DNA from: OM182 bacterium MED-G28
GTDB taxonomy: Bacteria > Pseudomonadota > Gammaproteobacteria > Pseudomonadales > Pseudohongiellaceae
Assembly: GCA_002457215.1 (NCBI GenBank)
Contig: NTJZ01000002.1
Location: 186,001-250,000 of the forward strand
Direction of reading: 5' to 3'
DNA: 64,000 nucleotides
Position numbers and translations under genes: made by a program. The notes below the pieces were generated by a model, which worked only from the letters and a program-made list of their open reading frames with translations, did no database searches and was not told where the DNA came from. Position 1 is the first letter of the stretch; every line of letters begins with the position of its first letter. Below are positions 16,365 to 25,538 of the stretch, in pieces.

Positions 16365-16795
16365 TTTACAGAGATTTTCTTAAATACAGCCTGTCGATCT
16401 TTTGCCAAAGCACAGACAACCATGAAGTCTGGGGTGCAAGTCGCAGCAAAAGCAACGGCTGTTTGTGCATCAACTAATTCCGCCTGAATAATGCCAGTTA
16501 CGCCGGCGTATTCAACTTCAACCCTTGCGATATTCCCTTCCACTGATCCATCTTTGCTAGTCCAAATAAAACCCATAGATTCAACTTGATGGACCTTCAT
16601 GATGCCATTCGTAACTTCTACTTGTATTTGGAATAGAGTTCCATCTCCTATCCAATTTCCAGTCCAAACATTGTCGCTTGTTTCTTGTGCTGCAAGCTTA
16701 TGGGACAGCAGCACCGCAATTATGAGTAGTGTTAAATTCGACCTAATTAAGTGCAAGACCGACCCCAAATAGCTGACCGTGGTTAATAAAAACAA
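16361..16795 (-). CDS. Small exported protein of unknown function
   Basis: The frame encodes up to 144 residues with a hydrophobic N-terminal segment (LTLLIIAVLLSHKLAAQE) that looks like a signal peptide, followed by a beta-rich domain beginning VWTGNWIGDG. Three cysteines lie in the second half. The ATG at 16795 overlaps the end of the NnrU gene by 53 bases; a GTG or TTG start a dozen codons later would reduce the overlap and keep the signal. I recognise no family. It is probably cotranscribed with NnrU. Confidence 0.6.
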   Translation of the reverse strand: MFLLTTVSYLGSVLHLIRSNLTLLIIAVLLSHKLAAQETSDNVWTGNWIGDGTLFQIQVEVTNGIMKVHQVESMGFIWTSKDGSVEGNIARVEVEYAGVTGIIQAELVDAQTAVAFAATCTPDFMVVCALAKDRQAVFKKISVN

Positions 16796-17309
16796 GGAAA
16801 TAAATCACTGCCCCAACAATCACCGCAATAGAATCTCGCCATAACCATTTGAGTTTTGGCGCTAACGCTGACTTAGAATTGCTGCGTAGGGTTACAAATT
16901 TTAAACCGGACCATAAGCTAAAACTCCCGAAGAGGAGTATTGATGCCAAATCACCATTCGTCCAGAGATGAGAAATTCCCCATATAAATACTCCCAGCAA
17001 CATGGGGTTTCTCAACTGCCAGTGAATATAAGAGGTAGGTATATTACCCGCTACCAGTAGAATGAACGCGGGAATCATGAGTATTGAAGAAAGGTAACGC
17101 AAGCTGAAAGGAGGTTCCCACACCATAGTAAAAGGTGCGAGGGATTTGCCCCAAATAATAAGCACTAGCCCACTGAGTACAAATAAGGAGAATAGCCCTG
17201 TATAGGCAGTCCTGTTGGGCATGTGAGCTATGAATGAGTCTCTAAGCCCGAATTCTCGAAGGAGATGTGGGATGAAAAAAAGTAGTAGTCCTAGAATCAG
17301 TATCAGCAC
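16743..17309 (-). CDS. NnrU family integral membrane protein
   Basis: This 188-residue protein has about five to six transmembrane segments and the NnrU features FFIPHLLREFGLRD near the N-terminus, RTAYTGLFSLFVLSGLVLIIWG, PTSYIHWQLRNPMLLGVFIWGISHLWTNGDLASILLFGSF in the centre, and a basic loop before the last helix. NnrU was first linked to nitric-oxide metabolism and is related to isoprenylcysteine methyltransferase-like membrane proteins. No denitrification genes are present here, so the role is open. Confidence 0.85.
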   Translation of the reverse strand: MLILILGLLLFFIPHLLREFGLRDSFIAHMPNRTAYTGLFSLFVLSGLVLIIWGKSLAPFTMVWEPPFSLRYLSSILMIPAFILLVAGNIPTSYIHWQLRNPMLLGVFIWGISHLWTNGDLASILLFGSFSLWSGLKFVTLRSNSKSALAPKLKWLWRDSIAVIVGAVIYFLVFINHGQLFGVGLALN

Positions 17310-17438
17310 TGAGGGGGAGACTCTCTAGTATAGGCAAGGGTCAAGTGTAGCATGACTTGTGGCTGAATTAGGGCGGAAAGCTTCATTATTCGAGGCCTAT
17401 AGCTTGGTCAAGAAGATTCCCAAACTTTGTTCCAATAA

Positions 17439-19658
17439 TTAAACCTGAGCCACAGGATTTCCAATGGAGAACTCATGATTCATGATTGGCAAATCACGAA
17501 CTCTCTGTCCTGTAAGTATGTAGAGAGCGTTGGTTACCGCCGCAGCGATAGGTGGTGTCGCGGGCTCTCCGAGACCACCTGGCGCCCCACCAGATTCAAC
17601 AATGTGTACTTCTATCTTAGGCGATGAGGACATCCTTACTACTTCATAGTCAGGGAAGTTGCCCTGTGCAACTCGACCATTCTCAATAGTAATTTCGCCA
17701 TACATGGCGGCAGATAATCCAAAAATAATGCCACTTTCAATTTGTGCTTCTACTATATCTGGGTTTACCGCCCATCCACAGTCAATTGCGCAAGTAACTT
17801 TATGTACGATTGGCTGATTGTCTTCATCCAACGACACTTCTGCAATTTCTGCTACAAAACTTCCAAAACTTTCTTGCACAGCAATACCTAAAGCGCGTCC
17901 TTCTTGTAAGTTTTCTCCATAGCCCGCCGCTTCTGCAGCAACCTCCAACACCTTTCTATGGCGAGGATGATCTTGCAGTAAATTAATCCGAAACTGATAC
18001 GGATTCACACCTGCGCGATTAGCTATTTCATCAATAAATGATTCTGTGAAAAAAGTTTGTTGTGTGTGATCTACGCTTCGCCATGGTCCTATCGGGACAT
18101 GGGTCTTACCATCGACAACCCGTATTGATTGATTCTCAATCGCGTAAGGTATATGAGATGCACCTGGCACCGATATCGGACCGGTAAAACGGCTATGCCA
18201 CGCGGTTACGTTATTGTTGACATCAAATGCTGCTTTAAAATTATTGTGAACAGCGGGTCGGTAGTGATCCTGTTGCATATCATCTTCGCGACTAAAAATA
18301 GTTTTTACAGGAACGTCAAATTCCATAGCTATAAGTGTCGCATGATCGATTACATTAGAATTTAATAAGGGTACCCGTCTACCGAAACCACCCCCGCAAT
18401 ATGTTTGATGGAAAGTTACTTTGCTTTCAGGTAAACCGGCTACGGTAGCAACACGGCCAGCGGTGCCTAGCGCGTCTTGAGTGCTAGTCCATACTTCTGC
18501 GGCATCTCCTTTAAAATGAACTGTGCAGTTCATGGGTTCCATTGCAGCATGGGCAAGATAGGGGACTCGATAATTTGCTTCTAAAACGTCAGCTGCTGCC
18601 TCTAATTCTGCTTCAGCATCACCTACCTCTTTATCTTTGCTGCCATTATTTTCGGCAAGTTCTTTACTGAATCGGGCGTCGATGTCACTACTAGAGATAG
18701 AGTCATTTTCTGAAGCTTCAAAAGTAGCATCAACTAACGCTAATGCATTTTTTGCTCGCCAGTAGCTATCTGCTACTACCGCGAATGAATCCTCTAGTTC
18801 AATTACTCTTTTCACCCCTCTTAGGGTTAAGGCTTCAGTGGCATCAACTGAAGTGAGCTTAGTGCCAAAAACAGGCGCGAGCTTGATTGCCGCAAAGAGC
18901 ATGTCATCGCTATGCGCATCTATTCCGAACATTGCCGACCCATCTACTTTTGCTGGAATGTCATTCCGAGATATTGCTTTACCCATAATATTGAATTGAC
19001 TTCGGTCTTTAAGAATCGGATTTTCGGGAGGCTCAAGCAATGCGGCATCGGTGGCGAGCTGACCATAGCTCATTGATTGCCCAGAGGCGTTGTGATTTAC
19101 GTGGCTGAGTTCTGTTGTTAGTTCATCGATGGGAACACTCAAGCGATTGGCCGCTGCTTCGAGAAGCATTTTTCTAGCAGCCGCGCCTGCTGTACGCATT
19201 GCTGTTTCGCCGGTGTAACGCACTGAGGAACTGCCACCGGTTATTTGCAAGTTCATTATCTCTGCTATAGGAAATGCGCTCATATTAACCAAGGGCATTA
19301 GGGCATCAGGAACCCCAAATTCGCCTGCAAAGCCTTTTATGAGATCTCCATTCGCGAATAAATCAATTGCTGGAGCTTGCTCAATTTTTATGTCTTCCCA
19401 ACTTGCATCCAGTTCGTCGGCAGCCATCATAGATAATGCTGTGTGAATTCCTTGCCCCATTTCTGAGTGTGGTACAAAGATCGTGATTTCATTTTCTTTA
19501 TCGATTTTTATAAATGAGGTGATGAAGCGTTCTGAACCTTTGGCCAACTCATTGTTGGCGCGGCTATGCCTGCTAGGACGGGTCGCTGAATATCCAATTA
19601 ATACCCCGCCGCCAACCAGAGCAGTGGATACTATAAATCGTCTTCTACTAACTTTCAT
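17439..19658 (-). CDS. TAT-exported molybdenum hydroxylase large subunit (IorB-like)
   Basis: This 739-residue protein of the xanthine dehydrogenase/aldehyde oxidoreductase family resembles isoquinoline 1-oxidoreductase beta subunit. I start it at the ATG at 19658, with AAGGAG upstream, which places the twin-arginine signal SRRRFIVSTALVGGG at the N-terminus; the open frame to 19730 overlaps the upstream gene. The molybdopterin regions include SEMGQGIHTALSMMAADEL, YCGGGFGRR and the C-terminal GGLGEPATPP with the probable catalytic Glu. It should oxidise an aldehyde or N-heterocycle in the periplasm with the 2Fe-2S subunit encoded 11 bases upstream. The cytochrome c partner often seen is not adjacent. 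Confidence 0.86.
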   Translation of the reverse strand: MKVSRRRFIVSTALVGGGVLIGYSATRPSRHSRANNELAKGSERFITSFIKIDKENEITIFVPHSEMGQGIHTALSMMAADELDASWEDIKIEQAPAIDLFANGDLIKGFAGEFGVPDALMPLVNMSAFPIAEIMNLQITGGSSSVRYTGETAMRTAGAAARKMLLEAAANRLSVPIDELTTELSHVNHNASGQSMSYGQLATDAALLEPPENPILKDRSQFNIMGKAISRNDIPAKVDGSAMFGIDAHSDDMLFAAIKLAPVFGTKLTSVDATEALTLRGVKRVIELEDSFAVVADSYWRAKNALALVDATFEASENDSISSSDIDARFSKELAENNGSKDKEVGDAEAELEAAADVLEANYRVPYLAHAAMEPMNCTVHFKGDAAEVWTSTQDALGTAGRVATVAGLPESKVTFHQTYCGGGFGRRVPLLNSNVIDHATLIAMEFDVPVKTIFSREDDMQQDHYRPAVHNNFKAAFDVNNNVTAWHSRFTGPISVPGASHIPYAIENQSIRVVDGKTHVPIGPWRSVDHTQQTFFTESFIDEIANRAGVNPYQFRINLLQDHPRHRKVLEVAAEAAGYGENLQEGRALGIAVQESFGSFVAEIAEVSLDEDNQPIVHKVTCAIDCGWAVNPDIVEAQIESGIIFGLSAAMYGEITIENGRVAQGNFPDYEVVRMSSSPKIEVHIVESGGAPGGLGEPATPPIAAAVTNALYILTGQRVRDLPIMNHEFSIGNPVAQV

Positions 19659-19669
19659 TGCTGGGCTCC

Positions 19670-20143
19670 TTAAGCATTCGCTAACGCGTGTATTGCTTTT
19701 CGCACTCGAGGATACGAGCCGCAACGGCAAATATTGGTAATGCCAGCATCAATTTCTGCATCACTGGGCTTTGGATTCTCCGCAAGCAAAGACGACACGG
19801 CCATAATCATTCCGGATTGGCAATAGCCACACTGCGGGATCTGGTGGTCAATCCACGCCTGTTGGACTGCTGCAAGGCCAGATAGAGAAGTATTGGTCCC
19901 TCCTATAGCGACCGCTAGGCCTTCTATGGTGGTGATTTCTTGCCCTTCAACTGCAGATACGGGGGTTACGCAGCTGCGAACTGCCTTGCCGTTGATGTGG
20001 ACTGTGCAGGCTCCACAAGAAGCGATTCCGCAACCAAACTTTGTTCCAGTTAAGCCAATCTCATCTCGTATTGCCCACAACAAAGGCATTTCCGGTTCGA
20101 TATCCAATATATGTTCAATGCCGTTCACTTTAAAAGTAGCCAT
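19670..20143 (-). CDS. 2Fe-2S small subunit of molybdenum hydroxylase (IorA-like)
   Basis: This 157-residue protein has two 2Fe-2S domains: a plant-ferredoxin-type centre in [23 protein letters not shown], and a helical one in [10 protein letters not shown] followed by [11 protein letters not shown]. This is the electron-transfer subunit of xanthine dehydrogenase family enzymes. It has no signal peptide of its own and would be carried across the membrane with the TAT-bearing large subunit. A GGGAAA site lies before the ATG. It is the first gene of a two-gene operon, divergent from the alcohol dehydrogenase gene. Confidence 0.9.
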   Translation of the reverse strand: MATFKVNGIEHILDIEPEMPLLWAIRDEIGLTGTKFGCGIASCGACTVHINGKAVRSCVTPVSAVEGQEITTIEGLAVAIGGTNTSLSGLAAVQQAWIDHQIPQCGYCQSGMIMAVSSLLAENPKPSDAEIDAGITNICRCGSYPRVRKAIHALANA

Positions 20144-20270
20144 TTTGATTTCCCTCTTTTCGGGTAATACGCGTTGATTTGCGCAGCATATAGCAGGGTT
20201 GCCACTGCATCAATTGATAAATAATACAAAAGCTTTATACCAATAGGTTAACTCCGGAAGCTGTGGGAGT

Positions 20271-21476
20271 ATGTGCACCCTTATTGATTATGAGACGTTC
20301 CTAGGTATGGAATTTAATTACTCCGCTTTAGACACTGTTGTATCTGGAGAATCAGTCAAAGATTCCCTGCCAATTTTAATAGAGCGCCTGGGAGCTTCAC
20401 GTGTATTTATAGTGGCTTCAAACAGCGTAAGTCAGGCTACCGACGAATTTGCTGAGATAAAAGTGCGATTAGATAGCAAATGTGTCGGGGTATTTGATCA
20501 GGTAGGAGCTCATACGCCTCGAGAAGATGTGCTTCGGGTCTTGAACAAAGTGCAAGCGTCAGAAGCAGATTTATTAATATCAGTAGGGGGAGGATCAATA
20601 ATTGATTGCAGCAAGGCAGTACAGTTAGCTCTGGATCAAAATATTAACAGCGCGAATGAGCTTCTCGAATATGCCCAACTGAGTGACGGTAGCTGTGGCG
20701 CAAAATGGGGAGACTTTACCTTATTTGAAGAACCCGCGAAGATCCGACAAATAGCTGTACCTACAACACTTTCTGGTGCGGAATTCAGTAACAATGCTGG
20801 TGTGCTTAATACTCAAAGTGCGGCGAAAGAAGGCTATCGTGGAGTGAATTTATGCCCCCAGTGCATAATCTATGATTCAGAATTGGCAACGCTTACGCCG
20901 GAATGGCTTTGGCATTCAACAGCAATTCGCTCTCTTGACCATGCAATTGAAGGATATTGTTCCGCCGCGTCATCACCATACCTCGATGCGCATTTTCTAG
21001 AAGCAGTCGGTTTGTTTGCGAGCTCGCTTCCTGCAGCAAAATACAATCCTCTGAATTTGCAGGCTAGAGGGGAAAACTATCAGGCGGTCTGGTTAGCTTG
21101 CTGCGGACTCGGAACAGTTCCCTTTGGGGCAAGCCATGGTATTGGTTACATCTTAGGAAGTCTCTGCGGTGTTCCGCATGGGTTCACTTCGTGTGTTATG
21201 TTACCTGCTGTGCTTGACTGGAATAGTATTGAATTTTCTGAACGTCAGAAGGGTATTGCTAATGCGTTGGGACGTCCTGATTTGACTGCCGGGCAAGCCG
21301 TGAAATCTTTAGTAAAAAAACTTGACCTTCCGACTTGCTTGAGAGATGTAGGAGTTAAAAAAAGTATGCTGGATGAAATCGCAAAGCGAGCGATTAAACA
21401 CCCTGTTGTAAAACATAATCCAAGAACCTTGAATAGTCCTTCCCAGGTGCGTGAAATTCTAGATATAGCTTGGTGA
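20271..21476 (+). CDS. Iron-containing alcohol dehydrogenase family protein
   Basis: This protein of up to 401 residues has the N-terminal NAD-binding motif SVGGGSIIDCSKAVQLAL and the metal site spread over SLDHAIEGY, GASHGIGYILGS and CGVPHGF, so all four expected metal ligands (one Asp and three His) appear to be present. The family includes alcohol dehydrogenases, lactaldehyde reductase and maleylacetate reductase; the sequence does not settle which. The ATG at 20271 has CGGAAG upstream, and a second ATG at 20307 would shorten it by 12 residues. It is divergent from the molybdenum hydroxylase operon, which would suit an aldehyde/alcohol pathway. Confidence 0.82.
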   Translation: MCTLIDYETFLGMEFNYSALDTVVSGESVKDSLPILIERLGASRVFIVASNSVSQATDEFAEIKVRLDSKCVGVFDQVGAHTPREDVLRVLNKVQASEADLLISVGGGSIIDCSKAVQLALDQNINSANELLEYAQLSDGSCGAKWGDFTLFEEPAKIRQIAVPTTLSGAEFSNNAGVLNTQSAAKEGYRGVNLCPQCIIYDSELATLTPEWLWHSTAIRSLDHAIEGYCSAASSPYLDAHFLEAVGLFASSLPAAKYNPLNLQARGENYQAVWLACCGLGTVPFGASHGIGYILGSLCGVPHGFTSCVMLPAVLDWNSIEFSERQKGIANALGRPDLTAGQAVKSLVKKLDLPTCLRDVGVKKSMLDEIAKRAIKHPVVKHNPRTLNSPSQVREILDIAW

Positions 21477-21902
21477 TCCGGTTTCAATATTATGATCTAG
21501 TAGTCACCAAGAATTTGGAATTAGAAGCTTCGGTGGAGCAATAGTATCGCGCCAGAATTTAAGAAGCACTTATAGATACATAGAATATGCTAGATATTGA
21601 GTAAGAATTACTGCGGGGTAATTGCTCAGAGAGAATTTAGCAGTATTGGTTTTGCGCTCAGAAAATTCCCTAATTTCTCATAATGCCTGTGAATTCGGTT
21701 GGAATGGAAAGAATCGGCGGTGATTACAGTTGACTGCGGCGAGATTAACAGGACAATAGGCAAACGTTTCACAATTGAGGCAACTCCACATAGAAGGGGA
21801 TTTGGGAGTTAAACACTGCCAGGAGCATAGCCAATACGGCACTCCGAGCTTTCGTTGTAAAACAGTCTGAGCTTGTGAATTATAAAAAAGGTGGATTATT
21901 TT
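21477..21902. other. Intergenic region of 426 bases
   Basis: There is no convincing open frame or RNA fold. It includes a TTGACT hexamer near 21729 that could be part of a promoter for the lipoprotein gene at 21903. Otherwise I see nothing in it. Confidence 0.45.
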
Positions 21903-22262
21903 ATGAAAAAACTACTAAGCGGATGGTTGATTCTTTCTTTAGCTATACTAGTGGGCTGTGCCGCCGCGGCACCTCCTGCCGTTGGTATATGGGGTGTTGA
22001 GATGAATACGCCTTTAGGTGCCCTACCTGCTGTTTTAACTATCAATGCTGATGGATCTGGCAGTATGTCAGCTGATGGACTCGGCGAAGCGCCTCTTTCA
22101 GGAATTACATTTGATGGTAATGCTGTAAGTTTTGAAGCAGAAGTTGATGCCCAAGGCCAAACTCTAGTTCTTGATTTTAATGGAACCGTTGAAGGTGATT
22201 CAATGGACGGTGAATTTGGCAGTGATTTCGGAGCATTTGGTGTATCCGGTTCACGTCAGTAG
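21903..22262 (+). CDS. Small lipoprotein of unknown function
   Basis: This 119-residue protein starts at the ATG at 21903, with AAGGTGG eight bases before it; an in-frame GTG at 21891 is less suitable. The signal ends in the lipobox LVGC. The mature part is Gly, Asp and Ala rich with alternating strands (GIWGVEMNTPLGALPAVLTINADG ...), consistent with a small beta-barrel or sandwich of the type found appended to periplasmic hydrolases. No family is assigned. It is followed by a strong terminator, so it is probably monocistronic. Confidence 0.7.
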   Translation: MKKLLSGWLILSLAILVGCAAAAPPAVGIWGVEMNTPLGALPAVLTINADGSGSMSADGLGEAPLSGITFDGNAVSFEAEVDAQGQTLVLDFNGTVEGDSMDGEFGSDFGAFGVSGSRQ

Positions 22263-22280
22263 AATCAATAAAGTCGAATA

Positions 22281-22309
22281 AAAAAGGGATTCAATAGAAT
22301 CCCTTTTTT
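22281..22309. terminator. Bidirectional intrinsic terminator between convergent genes
   Basis: The stem GGGATTC (22286-22292) pairs with GAATCCC (22297-22303) around an AATA loop, with a run of A before and six T after. It lies between the lipoprotein gene and the convergent TPR gene and can serve both. Confidence 0.88.
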
Positions 22310-22322
22310 ATTCCTGTAATTC

Positions 22323-22865
22323 TTAAATTACGTTTAGCCTCAAATCCTCTGTTACCCTGAGCAAATTTTCCTGTGCATTTGGGCTGTTTGGATGCAGATC
22401 AACAAGATTTTCAAAAGCTTGTTTAGCTTTGCTCAGTTGCTTCTGTTGCAGGTAAACTAGCCCTAATCCTGAAAGCGCGCCAAAATGTCGTGGTTCAAGC
22501 TCAAGAACTTTTTCTATGTCTGCAATTGATTCATCTAAATTGCCTAAAATATAGTGCAAGGTTGCTCTGCGATTCCAGCCCTCAGCGTAGTCTGGGAAAT
22601 TTTCTATCAATTGCGTAAAAATTAGCATCGCTTCTGCATAACGATTGTAGTTCATTCGAGTAACGCCCATTTGTATAAGTTGCTCTACATCGTCATTAGC
22701 ATGATTAAACCAAATTTCCCAAATCTGATTTTCAGTTGAGCGAATCGTAGTCAGGTCAGTGCTGATTAGTAAAGTAGAAAACAGGTCATCGAGACGTTCG
22801 TCGGATTGGTCCGCGATTACTGATGCCGGCAAAAATAGGAGGCAGATTAGAAAAGGCCGAAACAT
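22323..22865 (-). CDS. Exported tetratricopeptide repeat protein
   Basis: This 180-residue protein has a signal peptide (FLICLLFLPASVIADQ) followed by TPR-like helices: NRYAEAMLIFTQLIENFPDYAEGWNRRATLHYILGNLDESIADIEKVLELEPRHFGALSGLGLVYLQQKQLSKAKQAFENLVDLHPNSPNA spans nearly three repeats. Such proteins act as periplasmic scaffolds; the partner is unknown. It converges on the small lipoprotein gene across a shared terminator. Confidence 0.82.
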   Translation of the reverse strand: MFRPFLICLLFLPASVIADQSDERLDDLFSTLLISTDLTTIRSTENQIWEIWFNHANDDVEQLIQMGVTRMNYNRYAEAMLIFTQLIENFPDYAEGWNRRATLHYILGNLDESIADIEKVLELEPRHFGALSGLGLVYLQQKQLSKAKQAFENLVDLHPNSPNAQENLLRVTEDLRLNVI

Positions 22866-22954
22866 AGGTATAGTGTTTGTCCACTGAGTCTTAACATAGG
22901 GTAGGTTGAGTATAGCCTCTGCCTATATGAGCTGACTAGGTTTCCAAGTAATAT

Positions 22955-24577
22955 CTAGAAATTAGACGCGGTCGCTTTTAGCCAGTCGTCTCGATAATAT
23001 TCAGGAATTGGTTCGTTATTATGCAGCTGGCCTGGAGTGAGAGGTTTATAGATCTGGTCGAAAGTTTTCATCTCGCCACCAACGCGAGTATAGAGATCTG
23101 ATGGCTGGAGATTACAGGGGTTGCTATGTCCCATTGAGCCGCACAATTCTGAGAATGCGCGCACAGTTGCATGGTGAAAGTTTCGGACCCGTTCGGACTT
23201 TTCTGGCACATCGATAGCGCGAGCGCGGGATGCATTTTGCGTTGCGATTCCCGTCGGGCAATGATTTGTATTACAACTTTGAGCCTGTATACAACCCAAT
23301 GCCATCATCATTGAACGACCAGCATTAACTGTATCGGCGCCAACAATAATTTTTTCTAACATGTCAAAGCCAGTCGCAGTTTGTCCCGAGCTAATTATTT
23401 TTACGCGATCGCGGATATCAGCGCCAACTAGTATCTGATTAACGAAGTAAGTTGCTTCAATGCAAGGTGTTCCTATGCGATTGGAAAACTCTACTGGGGC
23501 AGCACCAGTTCCGCCTTCTGCTCCATCGATAGTTATAAAGTCAGGATAGATGTCGTATTTCAGCATCGCTTTGATTATCGCTAGAAATTCGATTTTTTTG
23601 CCTAGGCAAAGTTTAAAACCAATTGGCTTTCCGGCACTTAGATTTCGCAAATGTTCAACAAACTTCAACAAGCCCTCAGGGCAATTAAATTCAGGATGGG
23701 TTGGTGGTGATAGAACTGTTTCGCCGACTTGAACTAGTCGAATCTTGGATATCTCTTCGGTTACTTTTATCCCCGGTAATACACCCCCATGAGAAGGTTT
23801 TGCGCCTTGCGACAATTTAATTTCAATCATTTTTACAGTATCGAGCGAGGCTCTTTCTTGGAAGGCATCACCATTGAATGTGCCATCAGGATTGCGACAG
23901 CCAAAATAGCCCGTTCCTATTTGCCAGATTATGTCGCCACCATGTTCAAGGTGATGCTGACTAATGCTTCCTTCGCCGGTGTTGTGAGCGAAATTCCCCA
24001 AGGCAGCGCCACGATTCAATGCGGCGATCGCTGTTGAGCTGAGTGAGCCAAAACTCAATGCAGAGATATTTAGGCGGGACGCGCTATATGGTTGTTTGCA
24101 ATCAGGTCCTCCAATAGATACCCGCTCATGTTCCTCATCGACCTCGGTTGTACTCAAAGAGTGCGCAATGCTCCTATACCCATCCTGCAAAATGTCTTGC
24201 TCGGTACCAAATGGCAGAGTGTCATCAGCCCCTTTGGCTCGCCGGTAAATGAGGTTGCGGCGTTCTCTGCTAAAAGGTTTTTCTTCAACATTATTAGCAA
24301 TAAAGTATTGTTGAATTTCCGGGCGGATGTATTCCAACATGTAACGAAGATTAGCTAATACAGGATAATTGCGACGTAGATTACTAATACAGAAAAAGAG
24401 CTCAAAGGCTCCTAGTAAGGTCCATGATAGCAGTACCAAAAAGAGAATTAGTTGAAATGGGTAAGAAATTAGGGCTTGAATTGAATAAGTGTGCTCAATG
24501 CTTGAGTGCAACCATAGCAAGCTCAATGGCATCAAGATTACAGCGATTGCCCAATACAAGCGAGTAACAGGAGTCAT
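22955..24577 (-). CDS. Membrane-anchored FMN protein with glutamate synthase GltB domain
   Basis: This 540-residue protein begins with two hydrophobic segments (residues about 8-30 and 38-62) followed by a soluble GltB-type (COG0069) barrel. The barrel includes LNISALSFGSLSSTAIAALNRGAALGNFAHNTGEGSIS, KPSHGGVLPGIKV, TIDGAEGGTGAAP and the cysteine cluster CIQAQSCNTNHCPTG, which in glutamate synthase binds the 3Fe-4S cluster. It lacks the amidotransferase domain and there is no small subunit nearby, so it is not a classic glutamate synthase. Its real reaction is not established. Confidence 0.85.
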   Translation of the reverse strand: MTPVTRLYWAIAVILMPLSLLWLHSSIEHTYSIQALISYPFQLILFLVLLSWTLLGAFELFFCISNLRRNYPVLANLRYMLEYIRPEIQQYFIANNVEEKPFSRERRNLIYRRAKGADDTLPFGTEQDILQDGYRSIAHSLSTTEVDEEHERVSIGGPDCKQPYSASRLNISALSFGSLSSTAIAALNRGAALGNFAHNTGEGSISQHHLEHGGDIIWQIGTGYFGCRNPDGTFNGDAFQERASLDTVKMIEIKLSQGAKPSHGGVLPGIKVTEEISKIRLVQVGETVLSPPTHPEFNCPEGLLKFVEHLRNLSAGKPIGFKLCLGKKIEFLAIIKAMLKYDIYPDFITIDGAEGGTGAAPVEFSNRIGTPCIEATYFVNQILVGADIRDRVKIISSGQTATGFDMLEKIIVGADTVNAGRSMMMALGCIQAQSCNTNHCPTGIATQNASRARAIDVPEKSERVRNFHHATVRAFSELCGSMGHSNPCNLQPSDLYTRVGGEMKTFDQIYKPLTPGQLHNNEPIPEYYRDDWLKATASNF

Positions 24578-24618
24578 AATGCCCTCTCGGAATAGAAATT
24601 AATCAGAGGACCAGCAGA

Positions 24619-25332
24619 TCAGAAATTCATTACAAATGTAACGGCCGTTTCTGAATCAGTTTCGTCACGCCCAGACGGAACTTCAGTTTGGTGCTTAAGT
24701 CTTAATGAAAAGCGCAACGAGAGATTCTCAAGAATTTGTGTTGTGATGCCCGTATCAGAGCGATAAATGTTGGAATCAGTACCATATTCCACCGCAAGTT
24801 CCTGGCTAAAGGTGGCCGAGTTACTAATTATCCATTCGTACTCTCCTGCTACTCGCAAAATAGGTTCGTCAAAGTCAGAACCATTAAGTCGAGACCAGCG
24901 GATACCCACACCTGTATTAAGTATCAAGTCCATATCCGATCGGTTCTGCAAGAATCCACGCCTATAAGAGACTGTAAAATCTGATTGGCTGTCGAATCCG
25001 CTAAACCGATCATCCTCATGGGAAGCACGTGCTTGGAAAAAACTGTCTTCAGTAAATTCATAGTTTGCACTAGCTATGCCATAGAATCGCTGACCCTTAG
25101 TTTCGTTATCACTAGAAGCATAGAGTCCGTCAAGATTGAATCCGTATTCCCACTGGTTGCGCGTAAAAGCTATCTCTCCGGCAAAATTAAGGGCTTGCTC
25201 ATCCGTATTACCTGTTGTGAATAGGGCGCCGACTTCTAATTCACGGGTAATATTATTCTGTTGTTGAGCAAATGCTGAAGTAGCCAGAAAAGCCAGTAAG
25301 ATGCATAGCACTGGTCTGCCTAAAAATTTCAT
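24619..25332 (-). CDS. DUF481 outer-membrane beta-barrel protein
   Basis: This 237-residue protein has a signal peptide (LLAFLATSAFAQ) followed by alternating amphipathic strands rich in aromatic residues, beginning LEVGALFTTGNTDEQALNF, a pattern typical of DUF481/YdiY proteins, and ending in a terminal phenylalanine (FVMNF), as outer-membrane barrels do. It is 41 bases upstream of the FMN protein gene on the same strand. The function is unknown; pore or structural roles are possible. Confidence 0.85.
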   Translation of the reverse strand: MKFLGRPVLCILLAFLATSAFAQQQNNITRELEVGALFTTGNTDEQALNFAGEIAFTRNQWEYGFNLDGLYASSDNETKGQRFYGIASANYEFTEDSFFQARASHEDDRFSGFDSQSDFTVSYRRGFLQNRSDMDLILNTGVGIRWSRLNGSDFDEPILRVAGEYEWIISNSATFSQELAVEYGTDSNIYRSDTGITTQILENLSLRFSLRLKHQTEVPSGRDETDSETAVTFVMNF

Positions 25333-25538
25333 GATCCTTTTCCTTAGTTGATTCTGCTAGTACTACAATGTTTCGGCAACTTGTACAGATGGCTTAGCAA
25401 TCATTGAGGAGAAATTTAACAAAAAAACCCGATTTCTCGGTAACTTATTAGTAAAATCTAAGATCTTACTAAGCTGGAGTTAGTTGTTTTTTTACGGTAT
25501 AAATCCTAGCGAAATAGTCAGGTGACGACCTTTCTTCT

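Noticed and set aside
20271-21476. Maleylacetate reductase as part of the aromatic pathway
   Set aside because: The fold and metal site fit the wider Fe-alcohol dehydrogenase family, but the gene is 11 kb from the aromatic locus and no ring-hydroxyquinol pathway genes are near.
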